Notes: generated from the letters alone by a model not told the origin. A DNA stretch of 64,000 nucleotides from Burkholderia ubonensis (GCF_902833085.1 NZ_CADFEB010000004.1:310001-374000); one strand, 5' to 3'; shown: positions 27,854 through 37,525, numbered from the stretch's first letter. A program made the numbers and translations.

Positions 27854-27986
27854 GTGTGCGGTGGATGGTGTTCTGTTGCCGCCCGCGCCAGGTTCTTCCC
27901 GATGAGTCAAATAACAATAATTTCAAGCGATATTTTTATTATCGTCTGCAAGATGATGAGTCACTGCAATAGAGTCGCAAGGGGGT

Positions 27987-28319
27987 ATGGTGGATATTGA
28001 GAGCAGGGTGATTGAATATGTAAGAAAAAAATCCGGATTTTCGGTTTTATCAAGGGCTGCGGACATAACTGAAAATACCGATCTGGATACCGACCTGGAT
28101 TTCGATGCTGCCGAGGTCGAAGAGATGATGCGGGAGTATTCCGCTGAATTTAATGTCGACGTGAGTCAATTCGATATAAAAAAATATTACCCGGAAGACG
28201 ATTTTTCATTCCTTGACTTGATCAACCCGTTCAAGAAAAAAGTGGTCCATCGTGTTTCGGATCTGAACGTTCGAATGCTGATCGCATCGGCAAAAGCGGG
28301 TCGCTGGCTCTACGGCTGA
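27987..28319 (+). CDS. DUF1493-family, acyl-carrier-protein-like protein
   Basis: A 110-residue acidic protein similar to the DUF1493 family, which has an ACP-like layout: MVDIESRVIEYVRKKSGFSV, then TDLDTDLDFDAAEVEEMMRE where ACPs carry the DSL serine. Here the aligned position reads DFDAAE, so no obvious phosphopantetheine serine is present. The gene and its upstream 100 bases are distinctly AT-richer than everything around, with codons such as AAA, ATA and AAT. This suggests horizontal acquisition. The ribosome site AAGGGGGT is good. Function unknown. Confidence 0.82.
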   Translation: MVDIESRVIEYVRKKSGFSVLSRAADITENTDLDTDLDFDAAEVEEMMREYSAEFNVDVSQFDIKKYYPEDDFSFLDLINPFKKKVVHRVSDLNVRMLIASAKAGRWLYG

Positions 28320-28387
28320 CTGCTCACCGGGTTTGTCCACGACCTGACGGCCGCCTTGCTCGGACCCTTTTCATTGGCGAGGCCGGC

Positions 28388-28693
28388 TCACATCTCACCG
28401 CGCCGCGAGCAGATCGTCAGGATCTCCCGGATCGCGACGTTGTCCCGGACGCCGGGCAGCGACTGCAGTATGCATTCGTAATAGCGCCTTTCGCGCGGCA
28501 ACAGCATCGCGTTGTTCAGATAGAGCGCGTCGCAGGACTGCCGGATCAGGCGCGCCGCCGCGGGGTTCCAGCTCTCGCGCAGCGACTGCAGCACGCATTC
28601 GTCGTATTGCGCGTAGCCGTCGGTCAGCGCGAATGCGGCGGCCGGCATCGCGAGTGCGACGACGCTCGTGATCGAGCGGACAGTCCACGACAT
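28388..28693 (-). CDS. Small secreted four-cysteine protein (VF_A0006-like)
   Basis: About 101 residues from the ATG at 28693 (GGGAG upstream), with a signal peptide (MSWTVRSITSVVALAMPAAA, cleavage near AFA). The mature part holds two copies of a Cys pattern: YDECVLQSL...RQSCDALYLN and YYECILQSL...ILTICSRR, four cysteines in all. This matches what I recall of the VF_A0006 four-cysteine family; no function is known. A longer in-frame start at 28762 exists but would mask the signal peptide. Confidence 0.7.
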   Translation of the reverse strand: MSWTVRSITSVVALAMPAAAFALTDGYAQYDECVLQSLRESWNPAAARLIRQSCDALYLNNAMLLPRERRYYECILQSLPGVRDNVAIREILTICSRRGEM

Positions 28694-28905
28694 GTTGGCT
28701 CCCGTCGTCTGGATGGCTGCAACCAGCATAGTGCATCCGTGCCGGTTCATCCGGCGGGTCATGCGGCCCCGGCGCGCGTAAGCAGGCGGTCAGGAAGTGG
28801 TCTGCGGAAATGGTATGCTCGCGTTCGCCGCCGCGCACCGTGCAGGTGCGCCGGCCGCAGCGGAGACACCCTCAACCAGAACCGAGAATACGGGGAGACA
28901 CATTC

Positions 28906-29871
<966 letters not shown>

Positions 29872-29929
29872 GCCGCGGCCGGCCGAGCGCCGGGCTCGAA
29901 GGCCCCGACCGGGCCTGCACGAAACCGCT

Positions 29930-29961
29930 GGAGGGACGGCCCTTACCGGGGCCGTCCCTCC
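29930..29961 (+). terminator. Hairpin between binding-protein and permease genes
   Basis: A 13-bp perfect stem (29930-29942 with 29949-29961, loop TTACCG), followed by GTTTCG. It could partly terminate transcription or protect the upstream mRNA so that the binding protein is made in excess over the membrane parts. Confidence 0.6.
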
Positions 29962-30012
29962 GTTTCGCCCGGCCGCATCCGTCCGGCCGGGAAGCAACAG
30001 GATTTCCCCACC

Positions 30013-30909
30013 ATGTCTCTGTTCTCGTTTCTGGGCGCACTGGAGATCGGCCTGATCTTCAGCCTCGTCGCGCTCGGGGTGCTGATCTCGTTCCGCATCC
30101 TCAACTTTCCCGACCTGACCGTCGACGGCAGCTTCCCGCTCGGCGGCGCCGTGGCCGCGACGCTGATCTCGGCCGGCTTCGACCCGTTCGCGGCGACCGG
30201 CTTCGCGATCGTCGCGGGCGCCGCGGCCGGCTTCGTCACCGGCTGGCTCAACGTGCGCCTGAAGATCATGGATCTGCTCGCGAGCATCCTGATGATGATC
30301 GCGCTCTATTCGGTGAACCTGCGGATCATGGGCCGGCCGAACGTGCCGCTCATCACCGAGCCGACGCTGTTCACCGTGCTGCAGCCGGCCTGGCTGCCCG
30401 ACTACGTGCTGCGCCCGGCGCTGCTCGCGATCGTCGTCGTGGTCGCGAAGCTCGGCCTCGACTGGTTCTTCTCGTCGCAGCTCGGCCTCGCGATGCGCGC
30501 GACTGGCGCGAACCCGCGGATGGCGCGCGCGCAGGGCATCGCCACCGGCCGCGCGACGCTCGCCGGGATGGCGCTGTCGAACGCGCTCGTCGCGCTCGCG
30601 GGGGCCCTGTTCGCGCAGACGCAGGGCGGCGCGGACATCTCGATGGGGATCGGCACGATCGTGATCGGGCTGGCCGCGGTGATCATCGGCGAGACGCTGC
30701 TGCCCGCGCGCCGGCTGGTGCTGACGACGCTCGCGGTCGTGCTCGGCGCGATCGTCTACCGCTTCTTCATCGCACTCGCGCTGAACAGCGAATTCATCGG
30801 CCTGAAGGCGCAGGACCTGAACCTCGTGACGGCCGCGCTCGTCACGATCGCGCTGGTGCTGCCGGCGACGCGCAAGAAGCTGTTCGCGCGCAAGAACGGA
30901 GGGGCATGA
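30013..30909 (+). CDS. ABC transporter permease (LivH/RbsC-like)
   Basis: A 298-residue inner-membrane permease with eight or nine helices. It belongs to the branched-chain-amino-acid-type permease superfamily paired with TrpX-like binding proteins. Recognisable parts are FRILNFPDLTVDGSFPLGGA near the start and ALSNALVALAGALFAQTQGG in the middle. The ATPase gene begins one base after its stop. Confidence 0.92.
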   Translation: MSLFSFLGALEIGLIFSLVALGVLISFRILNFPDLTVDGSFPLGGAVAATLISAGFDPFAATGFAIVAGAAAGFVTGWLNVRLKIMDLLASILMMIALYSVNLRIMGRPNVPLITEPTLFTVLQPAWLPDYVLRPALLAIVVVVAKLGLDWFFSSQLGLAMRATGANPRMARAQGIATGRATLAGMALSNALVALAGALFAQTQGGADISMGIGTIVIGLAAVIIGETLLPARRLVLTTLAVVLGAIVYRFFIALALNSEFIGLKAQDLNLVTAALVTIALVLPATRKKLFARKNGGA

Positions 30910-30910
30910 C

Positions 30911-31705
30911 ATGCTGTCCGCACAAGACCTGAAACTCACGTTCAATCCCGGCACGCCGATCGAGACGCGTGCGCTGCGCGGGCTGTCGCTCGACATTCCG
31001 GACGGCCAGTTCGTCGCGGTGATCGGCTCGAACGGCGCGGGCAAGTCGACCTTCCTCAACGCGATCAGCGGCGACCAGACGGTCGATGCGGGCCGCATCA
31101 CGATCGACGGCGCGGACGTCACGCGCCAGCCCGCGTGGGACCGCGCGCACCTCGTCGCGCGCGTGTTCCAGGACCCGATGGCCGGCACCTGCGAGGCGCT
31201 GACGATCGAGGAGAACATGGCGCTCGCGATGGCGCGCGGCGCGCGGCGCGGCTTCAAGGCCGCGCTCGACCGGCCGTCGCGCGAGCTGTTCCGCGACAAG
31301 CTGCGGCTGCTCAACCTCGGCCTCGAGAACCGGCTGACCGACCGGATCGGGCTGCTGTCGGGCGGCCAGCGGCAGGCCGTGAGCCTCTTGATGGCGTCGC
31401 TGCGGCCGTCGCGGATCCTGCTGCTCGACGAGCATACGGCCGCGCTCGACCCGAAGACGGCCGCGTTCGTGCTGGAGCTGACCGCGCGCATCGTCGCCGA
31501 GAGCCGGCTGACGACGATGATGGTCACGCACAGCATGCGGCAGGCGCTCGACTACGGCGACCGCACGGTGATGCTGCACCAGGGGCAGGTCGTGCTCGAC
31601 GTGTCGGGCGACGCGCGCCGCGGGCTCGACGTGCCGGACCTGCTGCAGATGTTCGAGAAGGTGCGGCACGAGCAGCTCGACGACGATGCATTGCTGCTTG
31701 GCTGA
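30911..31705 (+). CDS. ABC transporter ATP-binding protein
   Basis: The 264-residue ATPase of the importer. Walker A is GSNGAGKSTFLNAISGD near residue 38, the signature is LLSGGQRQAVSLLMASL, Walker B is ILLLDEHTAALDPKTA, and the switch histidine is in MVTHSMRQAL. All catalytic elements are intact. Confidence 0.95.
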   Translation: MLSAQDLKLTFNPGTPIETRALRGLSLDIPDGQFVAVIGSNGAGKSTFLNAISGDQTVDAGRITIDGADVTRQPAWDRAHLVARVFQDPMAGTCEALTIEENMALAMARGARRGFKAALDRPSRELFRDKLRLLNLGLENRLTDRIGLLSGGQRQAVSLLMASLRPSRILLLDEHTAALDPKTAAFVLELTARIVAESRLTTMMVTHSMRQALDYGDRTVMLHQGQVVLDVSGDARRGLDVPDLLQMFEKVRHEQLDDDALLLG

Positions 31706-31717
31706 CGCGTAGCGCGT

Positions 31718-31750
31718 GGGCCGGGCGCGCCGCCTCGTGATGCCCGGCCC
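31718..31750 (+). terminator. Hairpin after the ABC operon
   Basis: GGGCCGGGC (31718-31726) pairs perfectly with GCCCGGCCC (31742-31750). No long T-run follows. Confidence 0.4.
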
Positions 31751-31836
31751 GGCTTGTCTCCTGGCTTTCCCGTCTTTTATCTGACGAAAAACCGGTTTCG
31801 CACCGGCACTGTGCGACGCGAGCGCATTGCCATATA

Positions 31837-31852
31837 CTGTATATCCATACAG
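31837..31852 (+). promoter_or_regulatory. LexA (SOS) box of the imuA-imuB-dnaE2 operon
   Basis: CTGTATATCCATACAG, a perfect CTGT-N8-ACAG operator, ends 14 bases before the imuA ATG at 31867. It indicates damage-induced control by LexA. Confidence 0.93.
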
Positions 31853-31866
31853 TTGTGGGTGGCGTC

Positions 31867-32574
31867 ATGCTCGCATCCTCCATTTCTCCTGAATCCCTTC
31901 ATCCGTCGCTCTGGCGCGGCTCGCAGCTCGCGCGCGGCGGTCCGCGCACGATCGACACGGGTTTCGCATCGCTGTCCGCCGAACTGCCGGGCGGCGGCTG
32001 GCCGGTCGGCGGGCTCGTCGAACTGCTGGCCGCGCAGCCGGGCTGCGGCGAGATGCGGCTGCTCGCGCCCGCGCTCGCGCACACCGTCAGCGCCCGGCGG
32101 CCGCTCGCGCTCGTCGCGCCGCCGCAGTCGCCGCATGCGAGCGCGCTCGCCGGTCTCGGCGTGCCGGCCGACGCGCTGCTGTGGCTGCGCGCCGGCAGCC
32201 GTGCGGACGCGCTGTGGGCCGCCGAGCAGGCGCTCAAGACCGGCTGCTGCGGCGCATTGCTGCTCTGGCAGGATGCGCGGCCCGAGGCGCTGCGGCGCCT
32301 GCATCTCGCGGCCGCGCGCACGGGCGACACGCTGTTCGTGATGCTGCGCGCGCTGCAGGCCGCGCGGCAGCCGTCGCCCGCCGTGCTGCGCGTCGCGCTG
32401 CATCCCGTGCCGGGCGGCGTGTCGCTCGACATCGTCAAGCGTCGCGGGCCCGCGCGCGGCGAGCCGCTCGTGCTCGACCTGCCGTCGCCCATCGTGGAGA
32501 GCCGCTATGCGCGTCTTGCTCGGCATCCATCTGCCGCGCCTGCCGCTCGACGTGTGCGCCCCGCCGCCGTCTGA
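31867..32574 (+). CDS. imuA: Translesion synthesis-associated protein ImuA (RecA/SulA-like)
   Basis: First gene of the SOS mutasome, 235 residues. It resembles the ImuA group distantly related to RecA: LHPSLWRGSQLARGGPRTID, then LPGGGWPVGGLVELLAAQPG where RecA has its Walker A region, here without a standard GKT. An in-frame GTG at 31855 directly abuts the LexA box and is less likely. Its last 68 bases overlap imuB. ImuA is required for the mutasome's function but its biochemical role differs between species. Confidence 0.88.
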   Translation: MLASSISPESLHPSLWRGSQLARGGPRTIDTGFASLSAELPGGGWPVGGLVELLAAQPGCGEMRLLAPALAHTVSARRPLALVAPPQSPHASALAGLGVPADALLWLRAGSRADALWAAEQALKTGCCGALLLWQDARPEALRRLHLAAARTGDTLFVMLRALQAARQPSPAVLRVALHPVPGGVSLDIVKRRGPARGEPLVLDLPSPIVESRYARLARHPSAAPAARRVRPAAV

Positions 32575-33994
32575 CGGCGAGGCCGGCGAGGCCGGCTGTG
32601 CGGTGCTCGAGCAGGGCGTCGTGCTGATCGCCGACGCGGCCGCGCACCGGCAGGGCGTGCGCGCGGGCATGAAGCGCGGCGGCGTGCTGACGCTCGCGCC
32701 GCACACGCAGCTCGTCGAGCGCGATCTTCCGCGCGAGGCCGATGCGCTGCGCGCGGTCGCGCTCGCGCTGCTGCGTTTCTCGCCGTGCGTCGCGCTCGAC
32801 GACGAAGCGACGCTCGTCGTCGACGTCGGCCCGAGCCTGCGCCTGTTCGGCGGCCTGCCGTCGCTGTGCCGCCAGGTGCGCGCGACGCTCGCGGCGCTCG
32901 GCTATGCGGCGCGCCTGTCCGCCGCGCCGACCGGGCGCGGCGCGTGGCTGCTCGCGCGCGCGTCGGCCCGCTCGCGCAGCCGGCGCCGGGTGGCCGGCCA
33001 TGCGTCGCTCGTCCGCGCGCTCGACGCGCTGCCGTGCGTGCTGCTGCCCGACGCGCGTCCGTATGCGGACTGGTTCGACGGCCTCGGCTGCCGCACGCTG
33101 GCCGATCTGCGCGGCCTGCCGCGCGCGGGGCTGCAGCGCCGCTGCGGTCCCGCGCTGCTGGCCGCGCTCGACCGCGCATACGGCGATGCGGTCGAGCCGC
33201 TTGCGTGGATGCCGGTGCCGCCCGTGTTCGACGTGCGGCTCGAATTGCCGGAGCGCGTCGAATATGCGGAAGCCGTGCTGTTCGCCGCACGGCGGCTCGT
33301 CGTGCAGTTGTGCGGCTGGCTGGCCGCGCGGCAGCTGTCGCTGGCCGCGATGACGTTCGGCCTCGAGCACGAGCGCGGCCGCCAGGCGGTGCCGCCGACG
33401 TCGCTCGAGCTCGCATTCGCGGAGCCAGCGCGCGACGACGCGCACTTCATGCGGCTGCTCGGCGAGCGGCTCGCCCGTGTCGAGCTACCCGCCGCGGTGA
33501 TCGCGGTGCGCCTGACGGCCACGCGCGTCGAGTCGGTCGCGCCGCCGGCCGATGATCTGTTTCCCGAGCCGGGCGGCACGCGCGAGACGCGTGCGCGGCT
33601 CATCGAGCTGCTGGTCGCGCGGCTCGGCGCGGAGAACGTGCTGCGCGCGGCGCCCGTCGCCGATTACCGGCCCGAGGCCGCGAACCGCTGGCTGCCGCTC
33701 GACGCGCAGGCCGGCAAGCCGTGCGCCGGCCTGCCGGCCGCGCCGCCGCGTCCCGTGTGGCTGCTGGCCGAGCCGCAGCCGCTGCTGATGCGCGAGAACC
33801 GGCCGGTGTTCCATACGCCGCTCAGGATGATGTCGTCGCCCGAGCGGATCGAGGCGGGGTGGTTCGACGGTCAGCTGGCCGAGCGCGATTACTACGTCGC
33901 GCAGGACGAAGAGGGGGCGTGCTACTGGGTATTCAAGGAGCGGACGAGCAGTCAGGCGGACCCGCACTGGTTCCTGCACGGCCTGTTCGGGTGA
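32507..33994 (+). CDS. imuB: ImuB, Y-family polymerase-like mutasome adaptor
   Basis: A 495-residue protein related to DinB polymerases. Its N-terminus, MRVLLGIHLPRLPLDV, lacks the first catalytic aspartate of active Y-family enzymes (normally in MDMDAFF-like sequence), in line with ImuB acting as an adaptor linking ImuA, the beta clamp and DnaE2. The little-finger and C-terminal regions carry RPVWLLAEPQPL and YYVAQDEEGACYWVFKER, typical of ImuB. It starts inside imuA and ends six bases before dnaE2. Confidence 0.93.
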   Translation: MRVLLGIHLPRLPLDVCAPPPSDGEAGEAGCAVLEQGVVLIADAAAHRQGVRAGMKRGGVLTLAPHTQLVERDLPREADALRAVALALLRFSPCVALDDEATLVVDVGPSLRLFGGLPSLCRQVRATLAALGYAARLSAAPTGRGAWLLARASARSRSRRRVAGHASLVRALDALPCVLLPDARPYADWFDGLGCRTLADLRGLPRAGLQRRCGPALLAALDRAYGDAVEPLAWMPVPPVFDVRLELPERVEYAEAVLFAARRLVVQLCGWLAARQLSLAAMTFGLEHERGRQAVPPTSLELAFAEPARDDAHFMRLLGERLARVELPAAVIAVRLTATRVESVAPPADDLFPEPGGTRETRARLIELLVARLGAENVLRAAPVADYRPEAANRWLPLDAQAGKPCAGLPAAPPRPVWLLAEPQPLLMRENRPVFHTPLRMMSSPERIEAGWFDGQLAERDYYVAQDEEGACYWVFKERTSSQADPHWFLHGLFG

Positions 33995-34000
33995 GCGGCG

Positions 34001-37000
34001 ATGGTGGCGGAATTCAGCGGGTTGCCCGATTACGCGGAGCTGTTCTGCCGCTCGAACTTCTCGTTCCTGCATGGTGCGTCGCATGCGGAGGAGCTGGTCG
34101 AGCGCGCGGTCGAGCTCGGCTATCGCGGGATCGCGATCACCGACGAATGCTCGCTCGCGGGCGCGCCGCGGATGCATGTCGCGGCAAAGGCGAAAGGGTT
34201 GCCGCTGGTCGTCGGCGCGTACTTCGAGGTGACGCCGGACGATGTTCCGCCCGGCCACGATCCGGGCCCCGGCGCGTTCGGGCTCGTGCTGCTCGCGCAG
34301 AACCGCGAAGGCTACGGCAACCTGTCCGAGCTGATCTCGTGGCGGCGGATGGAAGCACCGAAGGGTACGTATCGGCTGACGCCGCGGATGTTGTCGGCGC
34401 CTCCCGCGAAATTCGCGCACTTGCGCGGGATGCCCGACTGCTTCGCGATCCTCGTGCCCGCATATCCGGTTCGCGCGAACGTGCTCGATGCGCAGGTCGC
34501 ATGGTTTCGCGCGACCTTCGGCGGGCGGGCGCGGCTCGGGCTCGTGCAGCTGCAGCGCGCGCTGGACGGCGCGCAGCGCGACGAGATTCGGGAGGCGGGC
34601 GAGCGGCGCGGCGTGCGCGTCGTCGCGCTCGGCGACGTGACGATGCACAAGCGTTCATGCAAGCCGCTGCAGGACGTGATGACGGCGATCCGCGTCGGGA
34701 TGCCGGTCTCGGAATGCGGCTATGCGCTCGCGCCGAACGCGGAGCAGCATCTGCGCGCGCGGAACCGGATCGCGAAGCTGTTTTCGCCGGACGAGATCGA
34801 GCAGACGTGCGCGATGCTCGATGCGTGTCATTTCGAACTCGACTCGCTGCGCTACGAGTATCCCGACGAGATCGTGCCGAAAGGGCACACGCCGACGAGC
34901 TATCTGGAGCAGGAAACCAGGGCGGGGGCGGCCGAGCGTTATCCGCAGGGTGTGCCGGAGAAAGTGGAGAAGCAGATTCGCCACGAGCTCGACCTGATCG
35001 CGAGGCTGAGCTACGAACCGTTCTTCCTGACCGTCTACGACATCGTCAAATACGCGCGCAGCCGGGACATCCTGTGCCAGGGGCGCGGCTCGGCGGCGAA
35101 CTCGGTGGTCTGTTACTGCCTCGGCATCACCGAGGTGAATCCCGAGCAGAGCACGATGCTGTTCGAGCGCTTCATCAGCGCGGAGCGCGGGGAGCCGCCC
35201 GACATCGACGTGGACTTCGAGCATCAGCGCCGGGAAGAAGTGATTCAGCACATCTACGAAAAATACGGACACGATCGCGCCGCGCTCGCGGCCGCCGTGT
35301 CGACGTATCGTCCGCGCGGCGTGCTGCGCGAAACCGGCAAGGCGCTCGGCGTCGATCCGATGCTGATCGACCGCGTCGCGAAAGGGTACCGCTGGTTCGA
35401 CGGCAGCCGCGACCTGCTTCAGCAATTCGCGACGACCGGGCTCGATCCCCGGACGCCGCTCATCCAGGCGTGGGCCGAACTCGCCGCGCGGCTGCTCAAT
35501 TTTCCGCGCCATCTGTCGCAGCACTCGGGCGGCTTCGTGATCAGCCGCGGCAAGCTCACGCGGCTCGTGCCCGTCGAGAACGCGGCGATGGACGGCCGGC
35601 GCGTGATCCAGTGGGACAAGGACGACCTCGAAGCGCTCGGGCTGATGAAGGTCGACGTGCTGGCGCTCGGCATGCTGTCGGCGCTGCACCGCGCGTTCGA
35701 CCTGCGCACCGCGTGGCGCGGACCGCCGGAGCCGGACGGCGAGCCGTTCACGCTGAAGCACATTCCGCAGGATGACGAAGCAACCTACGACATGATCTGC
35801 CGCGCCGACACGGTCGGCGTGTTCCAGATCGAATCGCGCGCGCAGATGTCGATGCTGCCGCGTTTGCGGCCGCGCACTTACTACGATCTGGTGATCGAGG
35901 TCGCGATCGTGCGGCCGGGGCCGATCCAGGGCGGCGCGGTGCATCCCTACCTGAAGCGGCGGCAGGGGCTCGAGAAGGTCAGTTACCCGAAGGAGGATCT
36001 GAAGCCTGCGCTCGAACGCACGCAGGGGGTGCCGATCTTCCAGGAGCAGGTGATGCAGGTCGCGATGATCGCGGCGGGCTTCACGCCCGGCGAAGCCGAC
36101 GAGTTGCGGCGCGCGATGGCCGCATGGAAGCGCAAGGGCAATCTCGAGAAGTATCACCGCAAGATCGTGGACGGCATGCGCGAGCGCGACTATCCGCCCG
36201 AATTCGCCGAACAGATCTTCGAGCAGATCAAGGGCTTCGGCGATTACGGTTTCCCCGAGAGCCATGCGGCGAGCTTCGCCAAGCTGGCCTACGCGAGCAG
36301 CTGGCTCAAGTGCCACGAGCCGGCGATCTTTCTCGCCGCATTGCTGAACAGCCAGCCGATGGGATTCTATCCGCCGTCGCAGCTCGTGCAGGACGCGAAG
36401 CGGCACGGCGTGCAGGTCCTGCCGATCGACGCGACGAAGAGCGGCTGGGATGCGTCGCTCGAAGCGCTGCCGGGCCAGCCGCGTCCACACGGACAGCCGG
36501 CCGTGCGGCTCGGCCTGTCGCTCGTGCGCGGCCTCGGCGAAGCCGCCGCGCGCCGGATCGAAGCCGCGCGCGCGGCCGGTCCGTTCGAAACCGTCGACGC
36601 ACTCGCGCGCCGCGCGCAACTCGAACGCCGCGATCTTGAAGCGCTCGCCGCCGCGAACGCGCTCGCGACGCTCGCGGGGCATCGCCGCGATGCGCTGTGG
36701 CAGGCCGTCGCCGCGGCGCCGGAGCGCGACCTGCTCGCGGTCGCGCCGATCGACGAGCCGGAGATGCCCGCGCTCGGCGCGCCGTCGGAGGCCGACGACG
36801 TTCTCGCCGATTACCACACCACCGGCCTCACGCTGAACCGCCATCCCGTCGCACTGCTGCGGCCCGCGCTGCGCGAGCGGCGGCTGTCGTCCGCGGCCGA
36901 GCTGCACGACCGCCCCGACGGCCGGCTCGCGCGCGCCTGCGGGCTGGTGACCGCCCGCCAGATGCCGGGCACCGCGAAAGGCGTGATGTTCATGACGCTC

Positions 37001-37204
37001 GAGGACGAAACGGGCTGCGTGAACCTGATCGTCCGGCCCGAGCTGCTCGCGCGGCAGCGCCGCGAGACGCTCGATTCGCGGCTGCTCGCGGCGTCGGGCG
37101 TCTGGCAGGTCGTGAGCGATGTGCGGCACCTCGTCGCGCAGCATTTCGAGGACCTGACGCCGCTGCTCGGCGGACTGCGCACGTCGAGCCGCGAGTTCCA
37201 CTGA
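34001..37204 (+). CDS. dnaE2: Error-prone DNA polymerase III alpha subunit DnaE2 (ImuC)
   Basis: The polymerase of the SOS mutasome, doing mutagenic bypass of lesions. The 1067 residues fit DnaE2. An N-terminal PHP domain (FCRSNFSFLHGASHAEELVE) leads to the polymerase core with the catalytic aspartates in PPDIDVDFEHQRREEVIQ near residue 405, and GFGDYGFPESHAASFAKLAY. A C-terminal OB-fold (GVMFMTLEDETGCVNLIV) ends it. Third gene of the LexA-controlled cassette. Confidence 0.96.
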   Translation: MVAEFSGLPDYAELFCRSNFSFLHGASHAEELVERAVELGYRGIAITDECSLAGAPRMHVAAKAKGLPLVVGAYFEVTPDDVPPGHDPGPGAFGLVLLAQNREGYGNLSELISWRRMEAPKGTYRLTPRMLSAPPAKFAHLRGMPDCFAILVPAYPVRANVLDAQVAWFRATFGGRARLGLVQLQRALDGAQRDEIREAGERRGVRVVALGDVTMHKRSCKPLQDVMTAIRVGMPVSECGYALAPNAEQHLRARNRIAKLFSPDEIEQTCAMLDACHFELDSLRYEYPDEIVPKGHTPTSYLEQETRAGAAERYPQGVPEKVEKQIRHELDLIARLSYEPFFLTVYDIVKYARSRDILCQGRGSAANSVVCYCLGITEVNPEQSTMLFERFISAERGEPPDIDVDFEHQRREEVIQHIYEKYGHDRAALAAAVSTYRPRGVLRETGKALGVDPMLIDRVAKGYRWFDGSRDLLQQFATTGLDPRTPLIQAWAELAARLLNFPRHLSQHSGGFVISRGKLTRLVPVENAAMDGRRVIQWDKDDLEALGLMKVDVLALGMLSALHRAFDLRTAWRGPPEPDGEPFTLKHIPQDDEATYDMICRADTVGVFQIESRAQMSMLPRLRPRTYYDLVIEVAIVRPGPIQGGAVHPYLKRRQGLEKVSYPKEDLKPALERTQGVPIFQEQVMQVAMIAAGFTPGEADELRRAMAAWKRKGNLEKYHRKIVDGMRERDYPPEFAEQIFEQIKGFGDYGFPESHAASFAKLAYASSWLKCHEPAIFLAALLNSQPMGFYPPSQLVQDAKRHGVQVLPIDATKSGWDASLEALPGQPRPHGQPAVRLGLSLVRGLGEAAARRIEAARAAGPFETVDALARRAQLERRDLEALAAANALATLAGHRRDALWQAVAAAPERDLLAVAPIDEPEMPALGAPSEADDVLADYHTTGLTLNRHPVALLRPALRERRLSSAAELHDRPDGRLARACGLVTARQMPGTAKGVMFMTLEDETGCVNLIVRPELLARQRRETLDSRLLAASGVWQVVSDVRHLVAQHFEDLTPLLGGLRTSSREFH

Positions 37205-37247
37205 GCATCCGCCGCCCCCGCCGCGGCCGGCTCGCTGCACGATGCAT

Positions 37248-37266
37248 ACCAGTGCGCGGAACTGGT
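37248..37266. promoter_or_regulatory. Weaker upstream copy of the GlcNAc-operator motif
   Basis: ACCAGT (37248-37253), seven bases, ACTGGT (37261-37266), with the same ATACCAGT left arm as the main operator. It lies 187 bases upstream of that operator and could allow DNA looping. The spacer is one base longer than in the main site. Confidence 0.4.
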
Positions 37267-37434
37267 TCTATTCCGGTCTCATTTCAGTCGCGATTCTCCC
37301 GTCCGGAGGCATCGCGAAACGGTCCCCTTGCATACCGCCTCGGGTAAATCCCTATCTCGCATCACGTTGTAAACAAAGGCTTTGCTGCAGCTAAAACGCT
37401 TGCGGGGCAAGGCTTTCGGCGATTTCGACGATAC

Positions 37435-37460
37435 TAATACCAGTTCGTTGACTGGTATTA
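37435..37460. promoter_or_regulatory. Operator palindrome of the GlcNAc (nag) operon
   Basis: A perfect 10-bp inverted repeat, TAATACCAGT-N6-ACTGGTATTA. Its right arm overlaps the -35 hexamer of the promoter at 37448-37475, the arrangement expected for repression by the GntR-type protein encoded just downstream. Confidence 0.8.
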
Positions 37461-37475
37461 TTGTGGTTATATAAT
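37448..37475 (+). promoter_or_regulatory. Sigma-70 promoter of the nag operon
   Basis: TTGACT (37448-37453), 16 bases, TATAAT (37470-37475). It gives a leader of roughly 45 bases before the regulator's ATG at 37526, which has GGAGG upstream. Confidence 0.8.
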
Positions 37476-37525
37476 GCCTTCACTTTCCGACGGCCCGCGT
37501 CCGTCGTCCGACTCCCCGGAGGCTC

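Larger units (their letters stand above)
37205..37525 (+). other. Regulatory gap before the GlcNAc operon
   Basis: A 321-base stretch with no gene. It holds two ACCAGT/ACTGGT inverted-repeat sites (37248-37266 and 37435-37460) and a sigma-70 promoter overlapping the second, described separately. Confidence 0.7.

Noticed and set aside
34655..37240. An 861-codon minus-strand frame opposite dnaE2
   Set aside because: Composition is typical of the complement of a high-GC gene; no domain is recognisable, and dnaE2 is complete.
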